From: Rhodovastum atsumiense
GTDB lineage: Bacteria; Pseudomonadota; Alphaproteobacteria; Acetobacterales; Acetobacteraceae
Length of the DNA stretch: 64,000 bases
Assembly (NCBI RefSeq): GCF_937425535.1
Contig: NZ_OW485605.1
Span: 1 to 64,000 of the forward strand
Direction: 5' to 3'
The translations under genes were made by a program, and so were the position numbers. Below the pieces are notes generated by a model, which saw only the letters and a program-made list of their open reading frames with translations, was not told where the DNA came from and ran no database searches. Of the stretch, positions 39,160 through 48,512 are shown one piece after another (positions within the stretch are counted from its first letter, which is position 1; every line of letters begins with the position of its first letter).

Positions 39160-40116
39160 CTAAAGCAACTGAGACGGCAGCGTCAGGACCTTCGGGGATA
39201 CTGGCGGTTTGGATGGCTTCAGGATCAGGCCATCTTCCGCCACATCCACCCTGGCTTCCGGGTAAGCGGCCATTGCCGCGCTGAAGGAATCGATGAACCG
39301 CGGCTTCCAATGGCTCAGTTTCCCGAACCCGGCGCCGAATTGGTCAAATAGGGCCCGCCACGACACGTCAGTTGGCCCTGAGAGAGCATGCAGGCGGTAG
39401 GCAAGCCAGACATACACATCCAGTCCCATGCTCCGGTCGCGAAGCGCTTTCACAGCCTCCTCAAGAAGCGGAACGGGATGTTCGCGTAGGGCGGCGTAGA
39501 AGTCCTCGTCGAGGACAACAGTGTCTTGCCATGAGTCCTCGGACCTGTGGAAAGACAGGCCGCGCTTGATGATCGCTGCCCGTTGGAAAGCGGTTGCCCG
39601 GCCTTCCTCGGCCTTCCAGAAGAATTTCAAATTGCACGCCGAGAGCCGCATGGCCTGATCGCGAACGGCGGCCGCCTGCTCGCCGCCGATCGACATCCCC
39701 ATCCGTTTCATCCAGCGGTTCATATTGCCGCCCAGGTGAACCTCGCGGCTGCGGGTCTTGATGGCTTCGGACATCAGGAAAATGACGATCAGCCGGGCCC
39801 GGGCGCCGTAGGGAACCCCGAATTCCCGGGTTTCGCCATCGATGACCATTCGGCCGGGTTCCACGAGCAGGGTCACCTGATGCCCGTCGCGGCGCCATGC
39901 CTGACCTTCGGGAAGAGCCTTGTGGGGAAGCGACGCGAGGCAGAACCCGCTGTAGCTAATACCGAGCCGCCCGCGTTCGTCGGCGAGGACATCGGCGGAG
40001 ATCCGGACGAGCTTGGCTTCCTTGTGGCGTCCCTGAGCCTTGAGCGTGGCCACGGCCTTTTCTCGCCCCTGTTCCAGGACCAGTCGCGGCACCTCCGATG
40101 TGTCACTCGCGCTCAT
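39160..40116 (-). CDS. repA: Plasmid replication initiator RepA
   Basis: 318 residues. The sequence has the layout of the RepA_C (plasmid-encoded RepA) family: LASLPHKALPEGQAWRR near 60, FGVPYGARARLIVIFLMSEA about 100-120, GGNMNRWMKRMGM, and near the end MGLDVYVWLAYRLHAL followed by a tail. These initiators bind iterons beside the gene, and an iteron array lies directly upstream at 40155-40527. It faces away from parAB. Confidence 0.85.
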   Translation of the reverse strand: MSASDTSEVPRLVLEQGREKAVATLKAQGRHKEAKLVRISADVLADERGRLGISYSGFCLASLPHKALPEGQAWRRDGHQVTLLVEPGRMVIDGETREFGVPYGARARLIVIFLMSEAIKTRSREVHLGGNMNRWMKRMGMSIGGEQAAAVRDQAMRLSACNLKFFWKAEEGRATAFQRAAIIKRGLSFHRSEDSWQDTVVLDEDFYAALREHPVPLLEEAVKALRDRSMGLDVYVWLAYRLHALSGPTDVSWRALFDQFGAGFGKLSHWKPRFIDSFSAAMAAYPEARVDVAEDGLILKPSKPPVSPKVLTLPSQLL

Positions 40117-40662
40117 GCCCGCAACGGTGCCGGATCCACATCCCCGACGTCAAGTTGTGGTTAAGCGGCCCGGCTACATAGAAAGATAGTTGATTCTATC
40201 TAGTTGTACAGGCCGCTTAACCACAGTTGATAACTGGAGTCGCGGCCGCTTAACCACAAAAAGAGGCCGCTTCTCCACAGTGGACGTTGCGCATCCATTG
40301 TGGATGACGATATGGGCCGCGTCCCCTGCAGAGCGAGTTTTCCACAGGGGGGGGAGGTGCCTCAGGTCGATCTTCCTGCCCCCGATTCGGGGGTTGGTTT
40401 GTGGTTAAGCGGCCAGAGGCTGCGGCGCAGCGGAGGCCAGAGTCGGTCGGACAGGCGTCGCAAAGACAGCGCCGGCGTCATGCCGTGCGGTGTTCCTAAG
40501 GAAGGGCCGAGGGCCGCTTAACCACAAAGCGGCCCCGGCTTAGCTCCCGCACTGCTTGGGGTGAATTGGCAAGCTTGACGTTCCCGTGATCGGCTGGCCA
40601 GGGTCGGCAGCGCCCGCTTCCGCTCGGGGTGGCGCGGCGGCGCCACCGCAGAGAGCCTCGAC
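40117..40662. other. Iteron replication origin (oriV)
   Basis: Copies of the 16-bp GGCCGCTTAACCACAA are at 40211-40226, 40244-40259, 40265-40280 (degenerate) and 40512-40527, and inverted at 40155-40170 and 40399-40414. An AT-rich stretch 40176-40206 has AGATAG-N6-CTATCT. TTTTCCACAG near 40340 resembles a weak DnaA-like site. The layout upstream of repA marks this as the origin. No gene is seen in the rest of the region. Confidence 0.8.
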
Positions 40663-42027
40663 ATGCCGATCTCCCCCAGGACCAAGCGTCATCGCATCTC
40701 GGCGCGGGCCGCCGAGGAAATCGCCCGCCGCGCCGACGCTGCGCGCAGGGACATCCTGGACGAGACGGGGCGCCTGGTGCAGTTCCGGGGCGGCCTCGAC
40801 GCGTTGACGGCGCCCCAGGCGGAGGCGGTCACCGAACTGCTCGCCGACACGCCAGCCGCGCCGTCCCTCGCGACCCTGCGGCGCCTGCTGGCCCCCACGG
40901 ACGCCGAAGCGGCGGCGCTCAGCTTGCGGCGATTGGTGTCAGAGCGGCTGCGGTCAGAGCAGCGACGCCGCGCCGAGGGCGCCAAGCCCGCCGCCGAGGC
41001 GCAGGCGGCACGGGCAGCGGCAGCAGAGCGGCCGTGGGTGGCGGCGGGGGTCAGCCGCGCGACGTGGTACCGCCAGCAACGCGCGGTCGCGATGACAGCG
41101 GCGCGGGAGGCCGTGCGGCAGGCCGAGATGGAGACCGGGGGAGGGCAGGGGGCCGGTGAGACTCGGGCCGACCCTATACAGAAAGAAGAAAAGGGTAGCG
41201 AAGAAGGGAAGGGTCGCCCGCGTAGTAAGGTCGCCCCGAGTCTCACTGCCGCCCCGGCGCCCCCAAGGCTGCCAAGGATGGCCGATTTGGAGACCGCCGA
41301 GGCCAGGCGGTACACCGCAACGGCATTGCGGGCCGGATGCCGCTGGTCGGACGGTCTGCAATGGTCTCGGCCGATGACGTGGTTCACGCGTCCGCCGGAC
41401 CTTCCGGCGGACGCCGCCGCCGTCCTGGACACGATGGCAGCGGTCGCGGAGGCATCCTTGGAGCGCAGGGAGGCAGTTGTCATCGCGCGCGCCCGCCGTA
41501 CCGGGCCGACGCCCGAACGTGCCGAGCGCCAGATTGACCCCCAGGCATGCCCGCCGACCGTGCGGGCCGACGTCTGGCAAGAGGTGCCCGCCCATCTCTG
41601 CCCGCGCGTCAGGCGGCGGGCCGCCCTGGCCTGGGTGAAAGGCGTCGAGGCCAATGCCGCGGTCGTCCAGTCCATCGTGCCAGCTGCGCGCGAGGCGGCG
41701 CTCGTGGCGGCCCTGGCCGATGCCGCACCGGAACTCGATGCCGCTGCCTGCGAGCGGTTGGCGCAGCAGTATGCTGGCTGGCCGCTGGCCGACGGTGTTC
41801 GGCATGCCCTCGCCGATGTTGCCGACAGGCTCAGCCGCCGTGCTGCCGCCGAGGCCGCCGCTGCAGCGGCGGTCGACGCGGCCGATCCGCCGATTCCGCC
41901 TGCCGATCGGGCAGCGGTGATTGCTAGGGCGGCCGCCATGCTCGCGACGGAGAGCTGCCGTCGGGATGCCGCCGATGTCGCGCATGCCGTCGCGCTGGCC
42001 CGCCAGGTCGTAGCCACCCGGCGGTAA
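40663..42027 (+). CDS. Large Ala-rich protein next to the origin
   Basis: 454 residues. Basic, Ala/Arg-rich, with one clear helix-turn-helix (WVAAGVSRATWYRQQRAV, about 125-142), a low-complexity Glu/Lys linker (about 165-190), and a long helical C-terminus. The HTH resembles those of DNA-binding proteins next to origins of alphaproteobacterial plasmids. It may assist replication or be a Mob-like accessory protein, but nothing specific is visible. It transcribes away from repA. Confidence 0.6.
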   Translation: MPISPRTKRHRISARAAEEIARRADAARRDILDETGRLVQFRGGLDALTAPQAEAVTELLADTPAAPSLATLRRLLAPTDAEAAALSLRRLVSERLRSEQRRRAEGAKPAAEAQAARAAAAERPWVAAGVSRATWYRQQRAVAMTAAREAVRQAEMETGGGQGAGETRADPIQKEEKGSEEGKGRPRSKVAPSLTAAPAPPRLPRMADLETAEARRYTATALRAGCRWSDGLQWSRPMTWFTRPPDLPADAAAVLDTMAAVAEASLERREAVVIARARRTGPTPERAERQIDPQACPPTVRADVWQEVPAHLCPRVRRRAALAWVKGVEANAAVVQSIVPAAREAALVAALADAAPELDAAACERLAQQYAGWPLADGVRHALADVADRLSRRAAAEAAAAAAVDAADPPIPPADRAAVIARAAAMLATESCRRDAADVAHAVALARQVVATRR

Positions 42028-42044
42028 CCAGGCGTGGCCAGAGC

Positions 42045-42374
42045 CTAGAAGTCCTCCACATCCTTTGTGCGTGAACTGCGCCGCCGCCCGGTTTCGAGTT
42101 CCAGGTCCGCCCCGATGGGGTCGGAATCCAGGATGCCGGTCAGACGGTCGGCGTAGCCCAGGATCGACAGCGCCTTCAGCAGGCAGCCGACGCTGACGCC
42201 GCTGTCCCCGGCCTCGAGCGCGGCGTACGTCTTCCGGGTCACACCGGACCGCTGGGCCATCTCGGCTTGCGACCAGTTCCGGCGCAGGCGCGCCGCCCGG
42301 AGGCGGCGGCCAAAGACGCTCATCGCCATCTCGCTTTCGGGCAGGAGTGCAACGCGCTTTCTCAAGGTGGGCAT
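42045..42374 (-). CDS. HipB-like XRE regulator
   Basis: 109 residues from ATG 42374. MSVFGRRLRAARLRRNWSQAEMAQRSGVTRKTYAALEAGDSG (about 20-62) is an XRE HTH of the type found in HipB antitoxins. No hipA-like gene follows, so it is either solitary or the partner is lost. On the minus strand TTGGCC, 18 bases, TATAAA (near 42425 to 42396) give a plausible promoter just upstream. Confidence 0.75.
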   Translation of the reverse strand: MPTLRKRVALLPESEMAMSVFGRRLRAARLRRNWSQAEMAQRSGVTRKTYAALEAGDSGVSVGCLLKALSILGYADRLTGILDSDPIGADLELETGRRRSSRTKDVEDF

Positions 42375-43100
42375 GGTAGGGCCATCTTGACCCATTTTAT
42401 AGCCATATTGCCGCCTAATGGCCAAAAAATGGACCAACGCTCGTCGAGCGCAGGCATCCTCTGATGTGCGGCGGCAGCGTGGTTGCGATATGCGCATAAG
42501 GGCGTCAGTGGCGTTTGCCTAATCATCTGATTCAAAATCGGTTTTACCAAAAGACGAAAGCAAACATGGTGTGTTGCTTTCGGATGTCCTGCGGGTCCGG
42601 GTGGGAGGCTCGCCACAATCGGCGGCTACTTTATCAACAGGCGTGATAACCAACTTCCGTCCGGAATCCGGACATGCTACGGCTGTCCGAGAATCACAAT
42701 TCTCGGACATACGTGTAGAGGAAAGCAAGCAACGACGGCACCGTGCCAGTGCAGTGAGGGCGCCAGGGGGGGGGGACTGGTGATCGCCTGCTCCACGCCC
42801 GGCAGCGCCAAGCCGTCAAAGAGCCCAAGCACCGTTCATCACATGACGCAGGTGCATCGGCACCATCGGCCGAAGTCCTACCAGTCGCGAGTGTATTTGC
42901 TTCGGGTGTTTCGGTCCGCGAAGCGTCGCAGTAGCCGCGGGCGGCCTCGATTTCCTCGCGCGAGGACCGGAAGCTTACGACGTCGATCGGCACCAGCGAC
43001 CCGGCGGCGCCATCCACCTCGTTCTCAGCCACGTGCGGCGATCCGGTCAATCGACAGCCGCAGCCCACCATTCCACCCATCGCGGCGCCCCCGCCTCCCC
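42375..43100. other. Intergenic region with 11-bp inverted repeat
   Basis: TGTCCGAGAAT (42684-42694) and ATTCTCGGACA (42699-42709) are perfect arms around a 4-base gap, with no T-run, so an operator is likely. An open minus frame 42694-43104, overlapping the helicase stop, has no convincing protein features. The promoter of the XRE gene lies at the left end. Otherwise nothing is seen. Confidence 0.5.
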
Positions 43101-45005
43101 TCATTTCGCGACGGCGTGGAACAGAACCACGTCGTGTCCTCGCTCATGGTAGTCGGGCCACGTCCTGCCGAATGCGGCGAGTTCCGGCGTGGCGCACACC
43201 ACGGTCAGCCAACTTCCATCCGGACTACGCTTCAGCCGTGTCAGCGCGGCGTAGACGAGCGCCTTGCTCTCGTCGGTACGGAACTGGCTCACGTAGACCA
43301 CGAGCAGACGGGATTCCCATCCCTTAAAGCTGTGCAGGGTCGTCGCCTTGATTCGCTCGCTCCCCATGTAGAAGCCCATCTTCTCGCGGCGACGCTCCAT
43401 GACCGACTGGTTGAAGGTGCTGATCGCCCTGATGTTCCTGTCCGACAGGTGGGCAATCACTTTCTCGCCCACCTTCGTATCGTCCGTAAGATAGGTGATG
43501 TCTGCGTTCGCCAGACCCTTCGTTCCGGTCTGTCGCATGAGCAACATGAGCTCACTGACGCAGACTTCGGCTCCTTTCTCTTCGGGGCATTGCACCCACC
43601 GGAGACTGCAGTTCTCCAAGGTAAGATCGGTCTGCCCATCGTCGGGTAGATCCGCGGTCAGGGGCGGCAGGAATCGTTCAGCGAAGTTCCTGGCGTAGTT
43701 CTTGGCGATGGGGGGGAGGCGATAGCTCGTCTTCAGTTGTGCCCAGCGCCCTCTGCTGAAGCCCATACCGTGCATGGCCTCTTCAGTCCAAGCCTTTCCC
43801 GTGCCGTAAACGTCCTGGGTCGCGTCGGCGACGAGGAGCATCTCGCCCCCTTCTTTCAGCGCTTTGCGGATAATGTTCCACCATTTCGGCTCGTGATCCT
43901 GGCCCTCATCGACCATGATGGTGTCGAACGGCTCTACATTGCCGGATTCCAATGCCTCTTCAGCCAGACGCGGTATGGCGACGCGGAACAGATAATCTTT
44001 CTGCCTCTTGTCCTTCAACTTCAAATAATCTTCAAATAAAGAATCATAGCGTCCATTGAATCCAGCTTCGTAACAGGCACGTTTACAGAAATTGTGAAAA
44101 TGATCGAAGCGAATTAATTCGATATTGCTAGACTTCTTCAGTCCTCTGACGACCAGGTCCTTCAGGTAGTGCCAAAGCGTGATGTTAAAAGTGACGATCA
44201 GGACGGACTTGCCCTGGTTCGCGCGGTGCGCGGCTCGCGCGGCCAGCACGAGGGACTTGCCGGAACCGGCCGGTCCCTTGATGCGCCTGTAGCCGGAAGT
44301 GGGCCACGTAATGACAAGGTTCTTTTGATTATGGTCGAGTATCAACGGTTCCCTCTGGGTCGCCGCGAAATCCGGTTCCACGAGCCAGCCGCGCAAATCC
44401 TGCGCCAGCGCTTCGGTCATGATGCGCGAGCCCGGACGGAACGCTTCAGGAAAGACCGCCCTGACCTTGGCAGAACGGACTTCTGCCATACCGCTCACGG
44501 GATGATATTTGGCGTATTCCTCAACCTCTTCATGTGAAAGGAAATGCTTCATCAAATCCCTGACCCTCTGAGTCGCAGCGTAAGGGAAAATAACACCTGC
44601 GGTTATTGCTGCAAAGCCGTTATTCGTCTCAAGACGAGGGCAATACAGCTCGTATATGCTCCGCTTATATAGCCGCACTTTTATGACAGGATTCTCCCGT
44701 TGCATGCTGAAATGCTTCCCGTCACGTTGCGCCACAAGAACCGGTATTCCGCCACCGTCATCTTCGACGGAGTATCTCATGACGTCGAGATCCCAATCCT
44801 TCACCTCGAAGACGCCGATGCCGACCTTCGGGTTGAGCAGCACGAAGTCAGGGCGCAACCCGTTCATATGGGGTTGTACGTAGATCTCCCATTCGATGGG
44901 AAGATTGCGGTCAAACATTTCGAACACGGCCCGCTCTCCCGCCGTGAGGGGCTGGCGCAGCTTGGAGAATGCTTCAACGGGCGGGGAAACGATACGGCGT
45001 GACAT
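43101..45005 (-). CDS. NERD-domain UvrD-like helicase
   Basis: 634 residues, ATG at 45005. N-terminal NERD nuclease-related domain: RPDFVLLNPKVGIGVFEVKDW (51-71; Asp53, Glu67-x-Lys69), then the helicase with Walker A IKGPAGSGKS (242-251), Walker B TIMVDEGQDHE (about 358), GSERIKATTLHSFKGWESRLL near 560 and a final ALTRLKR motif. NERD-UvrD proteins act in DNA repair, defence, or with plasmids. The N-terminal part is AT-richer than its neighbours. Stand-alone gene. Confidence 0.85.
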   Translation of the reverse strand: MSRRIVSPPVEAFSKLRQPLTAGERAVFEMFDRNLPIEWEIYVQPHMNGLRPDFVLLNPKVGIGVFEVKDWDLDVMRYSVEDDGGGIPVLVAQRDGKHFSMQRENPVIKVRLYKRSIYELYCPRLETNNGFAAITAGVIFPYAATQRVRDLMKHFLSHEEVEEYAKYHPVSGMAEVRSAKVRAVFPEAFRPGSRIMTEALAQDLRGWLVEPDFAATQREPLILDHNQKNLVITWPTSGYRRIKGPAGSGKSLVLAARAAHRANQGKSVLIVTFNITLWHYLKDLVVRGLKKSSNIELIRFDHFHNFCKRACYEAGFNGRYDSLFEDYLKLKDKRQKDYLFRVAIPRLAEEALESGNVEPFDTIMVDEGQDHEPKWWNIIRKALKEGGEMLLVADATQDVYGTGKAWTEEAMHGMGFSRGRWAQLKTSYRLPPIAKNYARNFAERFLPPLTADLPDDGQTDLTLENCSLRWVQCPEEKGAEVCVSELMLLMRQTGTKGLANADITYLTDDTKVGEKVIAHLSDRNIRAISTFNQSVMERRREKMGFYMGSERIKATTLHSFKGWESRLLVVYVSQFRTDESKALVYAALTRLKRSPDGSWLTVVCATPELAAFGRTWPDYHERGHDVVLFHAVAK

Positions 45006-45160
45006 AAACACCAAAGTAACAAAAATTGTTATAAGTAAGTATTTCTCTCGGCACGCTCATCTACTCGGCTGCATCCGAACTAGAGCAACTGTCTGCGTTA
45101 CTCGCCGAACCTATTTGCAAGGTGCCGGGGAATTCATGTCCAGCGCCGCCGATCCGGAAC

Positions 45161-45451
45161 TCATTGCTTCCAACAAACGGTGATGATGGTGCCATCCTCG
45201 GCAACGACGATGTAGGCGTTGCGGTAGCGCTCAAAGTATTTGGCCTGCACCCCTAAGTATTCAGCGAACTTGCGCCAGCCGCGTTTGGAGAAGGAGTAGG
45301 AGGAAGCCCCGCAACCCGCATCCCTGCGGTCGCCCCAGCCGAGCAACCCGTCGTGAATGAACTGCGGTATCGAGCGCTGCTGGGTGCGGACAGCAGCGTG
45401 CCTCGTCAACTTCAATGCTTGGCGGTCAGGGGAATGGCATTCGTTCCACAT
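45161..45451 (-). CDS. DUF4258-like small protein
   Basis: 96 residues, ATG 45451 directly after the upstream TAA. TRHAAVRTQQRSIPQFIHDGL (about 16-36), then YSFSKRGW and a final strand YIVVAEDGTIITVCWKQ, the shape of DUF4258 proteins (RelE-like fold). Paired with the XRE gene upstream, it could be a toxin-antitoxin system in which the XRE protein neutralises it. Confidence 0.65.
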   Translation of the reverse strand: MWNECHSPDRQALKLTRHAAVRTQQRSIPQFIHDGLLGWGDRRDAGCGASSYSFSKRGWRKFAEYLGVQAKYFERYRNAYIVVAEDGTIITVCWKQ

Positions 45452-46405
45452 TTAGCGGTTCTCCTCTTGTTCGGGAGACATTGTGTCAACAAATTTAATT
45501 TTAGCGAGGAAATTGGCACACGTTTCTCTGAATGCACGTGACCGTTCCTCCCGTTGCGCCCTGGCCTCAGCGGCCCTCGTCTGGAGCCACTGCAGACGCT
45601 GCTTGGCCATCTCGCCATCCAGCAGTTCGTGGGGAACTTCGTGGAGACCGACGGTTCCGTCCAGCAGCGCCATTGCCATAGCTTCGTCGCCGCATGCGAA
45701 ATCCAACGCCAATTCCGAACAGATAGAGAAATGGGGGCCCGCTTCCTCCCAGTGATCGATCCCGCCCGCCTCACCGGTCCGCTCGAACCAGTCCTTGATG
45801 TAGGCTTCGAACGGGTTGCACTGACCAACCCAGTCCACGTCCTTGAAGAAGTCCAACGGCTGGATGCTAGGGTCGTTCAATTGGAGGCCAAAGATGTCCT
45901 TGGATCGGATGGACCGTTCTTCATCCTGCTCAAAACGCTCAGCCGCGTCGCGATAGATCCACGGCAGCGCTTCGCTATTACCCTGTGCGGAGCGGATCAT
46001 GGAGAGCCTTTCGACTCGCTTGCGCAGGCTGTCCTCCGCAACCATCACGAACAGCAGAGGGGCGAGCTTCAGAATGGTCGTTTGGTTGATATCGTACCGC
46101 CAGCACACGAACGCGAACGCGTTACGAAAGCGGTTCTCCAGCCTGAAAGAGACCTGCGACTTGTCCTGCGTGTTCCGGCGGTGCTGTTCGGCCACCGGCT
46201 CTGCTTCGGAGGTAAGTTCCTTCTCTGGCACATTGAGAGCCTTGGCAATCTTGCCGACGACATTAGCGCGGGTTGTCTTCGCCTGACCGCTCTCGATCCG
46301 AAAGATCGTGCTCTTGTCCACGGATGACCTGTCCGCCAGGTCCGCCATGCTCATGTTGCGCTTCTCGCGCCAGTGCTTCAGGCGCTGAGGGTTGATGCGA
46401 AGCAT
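45452..46405 (-). CDS. XRE-family regulator, large
   Basis: 317 residues, ATG 46405 with GGAGAG upstream. HTH at about 5-60: LKHWREKRNMSMADLADRSS, then VDKSTIFRIESGQAKTTRA. The 240-residue C-terminal domain is helical (FRNAFAFVCWRYDINQTTILKLAPLLF) and unassigned. The pair with the DUF4258 gene is the reason to consider a toxin-antitoxin function. AT-rich promoter region at 46430-46470. Confidence 0.75.
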   Translation of the reverse strand: MLRINPQRLKHWREKRNMSMADLADRSSVDKSTIFRIESGQAKTTRANVVGKIAKALNVPEKELTSEAEPVAEQHRRNTQDKSQVSFRLENRFRNAFAFVCWRYDINQTTILKLAPLLFVMVAEDSLRKRVERLSMIRSAQGNSEALPWIYRDAAERFEQDEERSIRSKDIFGLQLNDPSIQPLDFFKDVDWVGQCNPFEAYIKDWFERTGEAGGIDHWEEAGPHFSICSELALDFACGDEAMAMALLDGTVGLHEVPHELLDGEMAKQRLQWLQTRAAEARAQREERSRAFRETCANFLAKIKFVDTMSPEQEENR

Positions 46406-47249
46406 GCTGCTCTCCTTTTCTGAGAGCACTTTCGCCTACATAACGATATCTGACCATATGCATATTATTGCTTTTTGCACACATCTGGGAGTGTTTCTGC
46501 GGCTATTTGGCAGCATGACAGCGCTCAAATGCATATGCGTATGCATTTGAGCGCCCCTGCTTCGAATGCTGAGATAGGAGGTTCTCTGACGTGCGGCACG
46601 TCCATCCAGGCTTTGCAGTGCTGGATGCGCAGCCCGCTATGAGGAGATGCCCGGAGACCAGCGCGCCGCGTGGCGCCGCAAGCCGTCTCCCGCAGCCGTA
46701 AAGCCCATCGAGCCGGGCCGCCGCGTCCAGCGCGGACCTGTACAGGGGCGTCCGGTATAAGGCGTGTGACTGTGCCCGCAGGAGCACAGCACCGTACAAA
46801 TCACGTCACTGTCTGCGGCAACCTTCTTCTTCGACGGTGGAACGTGGTTGCGCGGGATCCCGGCGAAAACGTCCAAGACTATGGTGTCGGTCTCCGCCTT
46901 CTGCAGCGTGGACTGCCTGCTTGGCGGTAGGAGAAGTCGATAGCTCCGACCTTGCGGTTCACCGTCGGTGGCGCGCCGCGGCGATCAGCTTCATGGCTCA
47001 TGTGAACGGCGACTACGGCCGGGCTGGCACCAGCGCGCGAAGTAAGTCCAGTCGCGTGCATAGTTTCGGCGCGCGCCTCTTCGCACGCGAGGGGCCGCTA
47101 TAGGAGCGCGCGCCACGACCTCTTCAGGCCAAAGGCCAGGGTGAACTGCGCTGCCGCCTCAACTTCTTCAGACACCACATCCCCCCAAGGAGAAAAACGG
47201 GGTAGAGTCTCTTGAAGTGGGCGGGCGCAGGACAGCAGAGGTGGCAGGC
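46406..47249. other. Intergenic region with 34-bp palindrome
   Basis: GCGCTCAAATGCATA (46521-46535) and TATGCATTTGAGCGC (46540-46554) form perfect 15-bp arms with a 4-base loop. It is without a T-run. A minus frame of 46637-46876 has CSCGHSHTP but no ribosome site. The right end holds the leader of the recombinase gene. Besides these I see nothing. Confidence 0.5.
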
Positions 47250-48236
47250 ATGGGCGACATCGTGCCGGTGACAGGCGGAGGCGGGAGCCACGCGGGGGAG
47301 GTGGTCGGGCTGGACGCCAACGCCGCAGCCGCCCGCGACTACGCCCATGCCAGCCGCGCCGCTTCCACCCGGCGCCTCTACGCCACTGACTGGGCCCGAT
47401 TCCAGGACTGGTGCGCCGCCCGTGGCGTGCCGCCGCTCCCGGCCGCCCCCGAACTGGTGGCGCTCTTCATCGCCGCCGAGGCAGACACCGGGATCGCGCC
47501 GCCGACCATCACCAGGCGGCTGGCCGCCATCGCCTGGGCGCACCAGCTGGCCGGGCAGGTCGCCCCGCAGCGCGCGCCGGGCGGCGAGGTCATCCGGGAA
47601 GTCATGTCGGGGATCCGGCGGTCGCGTGGCGCGCCGCCGGCGCGGAAGGCTGCGGCCGACGACGGCGTGCTGCGCGACATGCTGCGCGCCATTGAAGGCG
47701 ACGGCCTGCGGGAGGTCCGGGCGCGCGCTGTGCTTGCCATCGGCTTCGCTGCGGCGCTCCGGCGCGCCGAACTGGTCGCCATCCGGGCGGAGGATGTCCT
47801 GCGGGATGCCGACGGCGTCCGCCTGACGATCCGGCGCTCGAAGACCGACCAGGAGGGCCGGGGGGAGATTGTCGCCATCCCGAACGGCGAGCGCCTGCGC
47901 CCCGTGGCCCTCCTCGACGCCTGGCTGGCAGCCGCCACGGTCACCGACGGTTTTCTGTTCCGGCGTCTCGACGCCGCGGAGCGCGTGACGGACTCCCCGA
48001 TGAGCGACCGTGCCGTCGGCCGCCTCGTGCAGGCATCGGCCGCGGCGGCGGGCTACAACCCCCGGCGGTTCGGCGGCCATTCGCTGCGGGCGGGCTTCAT
48101 CACCTCGGCTGCCCGGGGCGGGGCATCTATCTTCAAGATCCAGGAGGTCAGCAGGCACCGCAGCGTCCAGGTGCTGGCGGGCTACGTCAGGGACGCGCAG
48201 CTCTACAGGGACCATGCCGGGAGCGGGTTCCTGTAG
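47250..48236 (+). CDS. Tyrosine recombinase
   Basis: 328 residues from ATG 47250; a GTG at 47217 is possible. The core-binding domain (about 20-105) has TRRLYATDWARFQDWC and ITRRLAAIAWAHQ. The catalytic domain shows AALRRAELVAI (Arg), TIRRSKTDQEG, HSLRAGFITSA (H-x-x-R) and RHRSVQVLAGYVRDA (His/Tyr). This is the phage/plasmid integrase family and is complete. The 34-bp palindrome upstream is a possible recombination site. Terminator follows at 48337. Confidence 0.85.
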   Translation: MGDIVPVTGGGGSHAGEVVGLDANAAAARDYAHASRAASTRRLYATDWARFQDWCAARGVPPLPAAPELVALFIAAEADTGIAPPTITRRLAAIAWAHQLAGQVAPQRAPGGEVIREVMSGIRRSRGAPPARKAAADDGVLRDMLRAIEGDGLREVRARAVLAIGFAAALRRAELVAIRAEDVLRDADGVRLTIRRSKTDQEGRGEIVAIPNGERLRPVALLDAWLAAATVTDGFLFRRLDAAERVTDSPMSDRAVGRLVQASAAAAGYNPRRFGGHSLRAGFITSAARGGASIFKIQEVSRHRSVQVLAGYVRDAQLYRDHAGSGFL

Positions 48237-48336
48237 CGAGCGGGCCCGCGATGGAACAAGACGATGGTTGAGGTCACGGCTTCGAACATTCGTGGCAAAC
48301 CATCAAGCATATGATGATATAGGCCGCCAGCATCAC

Positions 48337-48366
48337 AGGTCAGCCGGAATGTTCCGGCTGACCTTT
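48337..48366 (+). terminator. Hairpin terminator
   Basis: AGGTCAGCCGGAA (48337-48349) pairs perfectly with TTCCGGCTGACCT (48352-48364), followed by TTCGG. Ends the recombinase transcript. Confidence 0.75.
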
Positions 48367-48380
48367 CGGTATGACGCTCG

Positions 48381-48512
48381 CTACCTCATCATAATCCACC
48401 ACTCCATGATGTGGCGAACGAGTTCGGACGCTGAGTCCGAAAGTGCTCTGTCAGCTAACCAGCGGGCGGCGGCAGCGAGCAGTAGACTCGCCAAGGTGTA
48501 GCCCAGACTCAT
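48381..48512 (-). CDS. Short membrane-peptide gene candidate
   Basis: 43 residues, ATG at 48512 with GGGAGAG 5 bases upstream. Residues 5-17 are hydrophobic (YTLASLLLAAAARW), the rest amphipathic with a Trp-rich end. The good ribosome site is the main evidence. Could be a small toxin or holin-like peptide, or chance. Confidence 0.35.
   Translation of the reverse strand: MSLGYTLASLLLAAAARWLADRALSDSASELVRHIMEWWIMMR

Noticed and set aside
40155-40527. Possible CRISPR array in the GGCCGCTTAACCACAA repeats
   Set aside because: Copies are in both orientations with irregular distances and lie beside repA, so iterons fit better.
40689-42017. 442-codon minus-strand frame opposite the 40663 gene
   Set aside because: Ser/Ala/Arg-rich shadow typical of high-GC third positions; the plus frame has an HTH and fits the neighbours.
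42694-43104. 136-codon minus-strand gene after the NERD helicase
   Set aside because: Start overlaps the helicase stop but the translation has no protein-like pattern and the ribosome site lies downstream of the ATG.
46637-46876. Cys/His-rich small protein (CSCGHSHTP)
   Set aside because: No ribosome site and poor remainder of the translation; kept only as a note in the intergenic entry.
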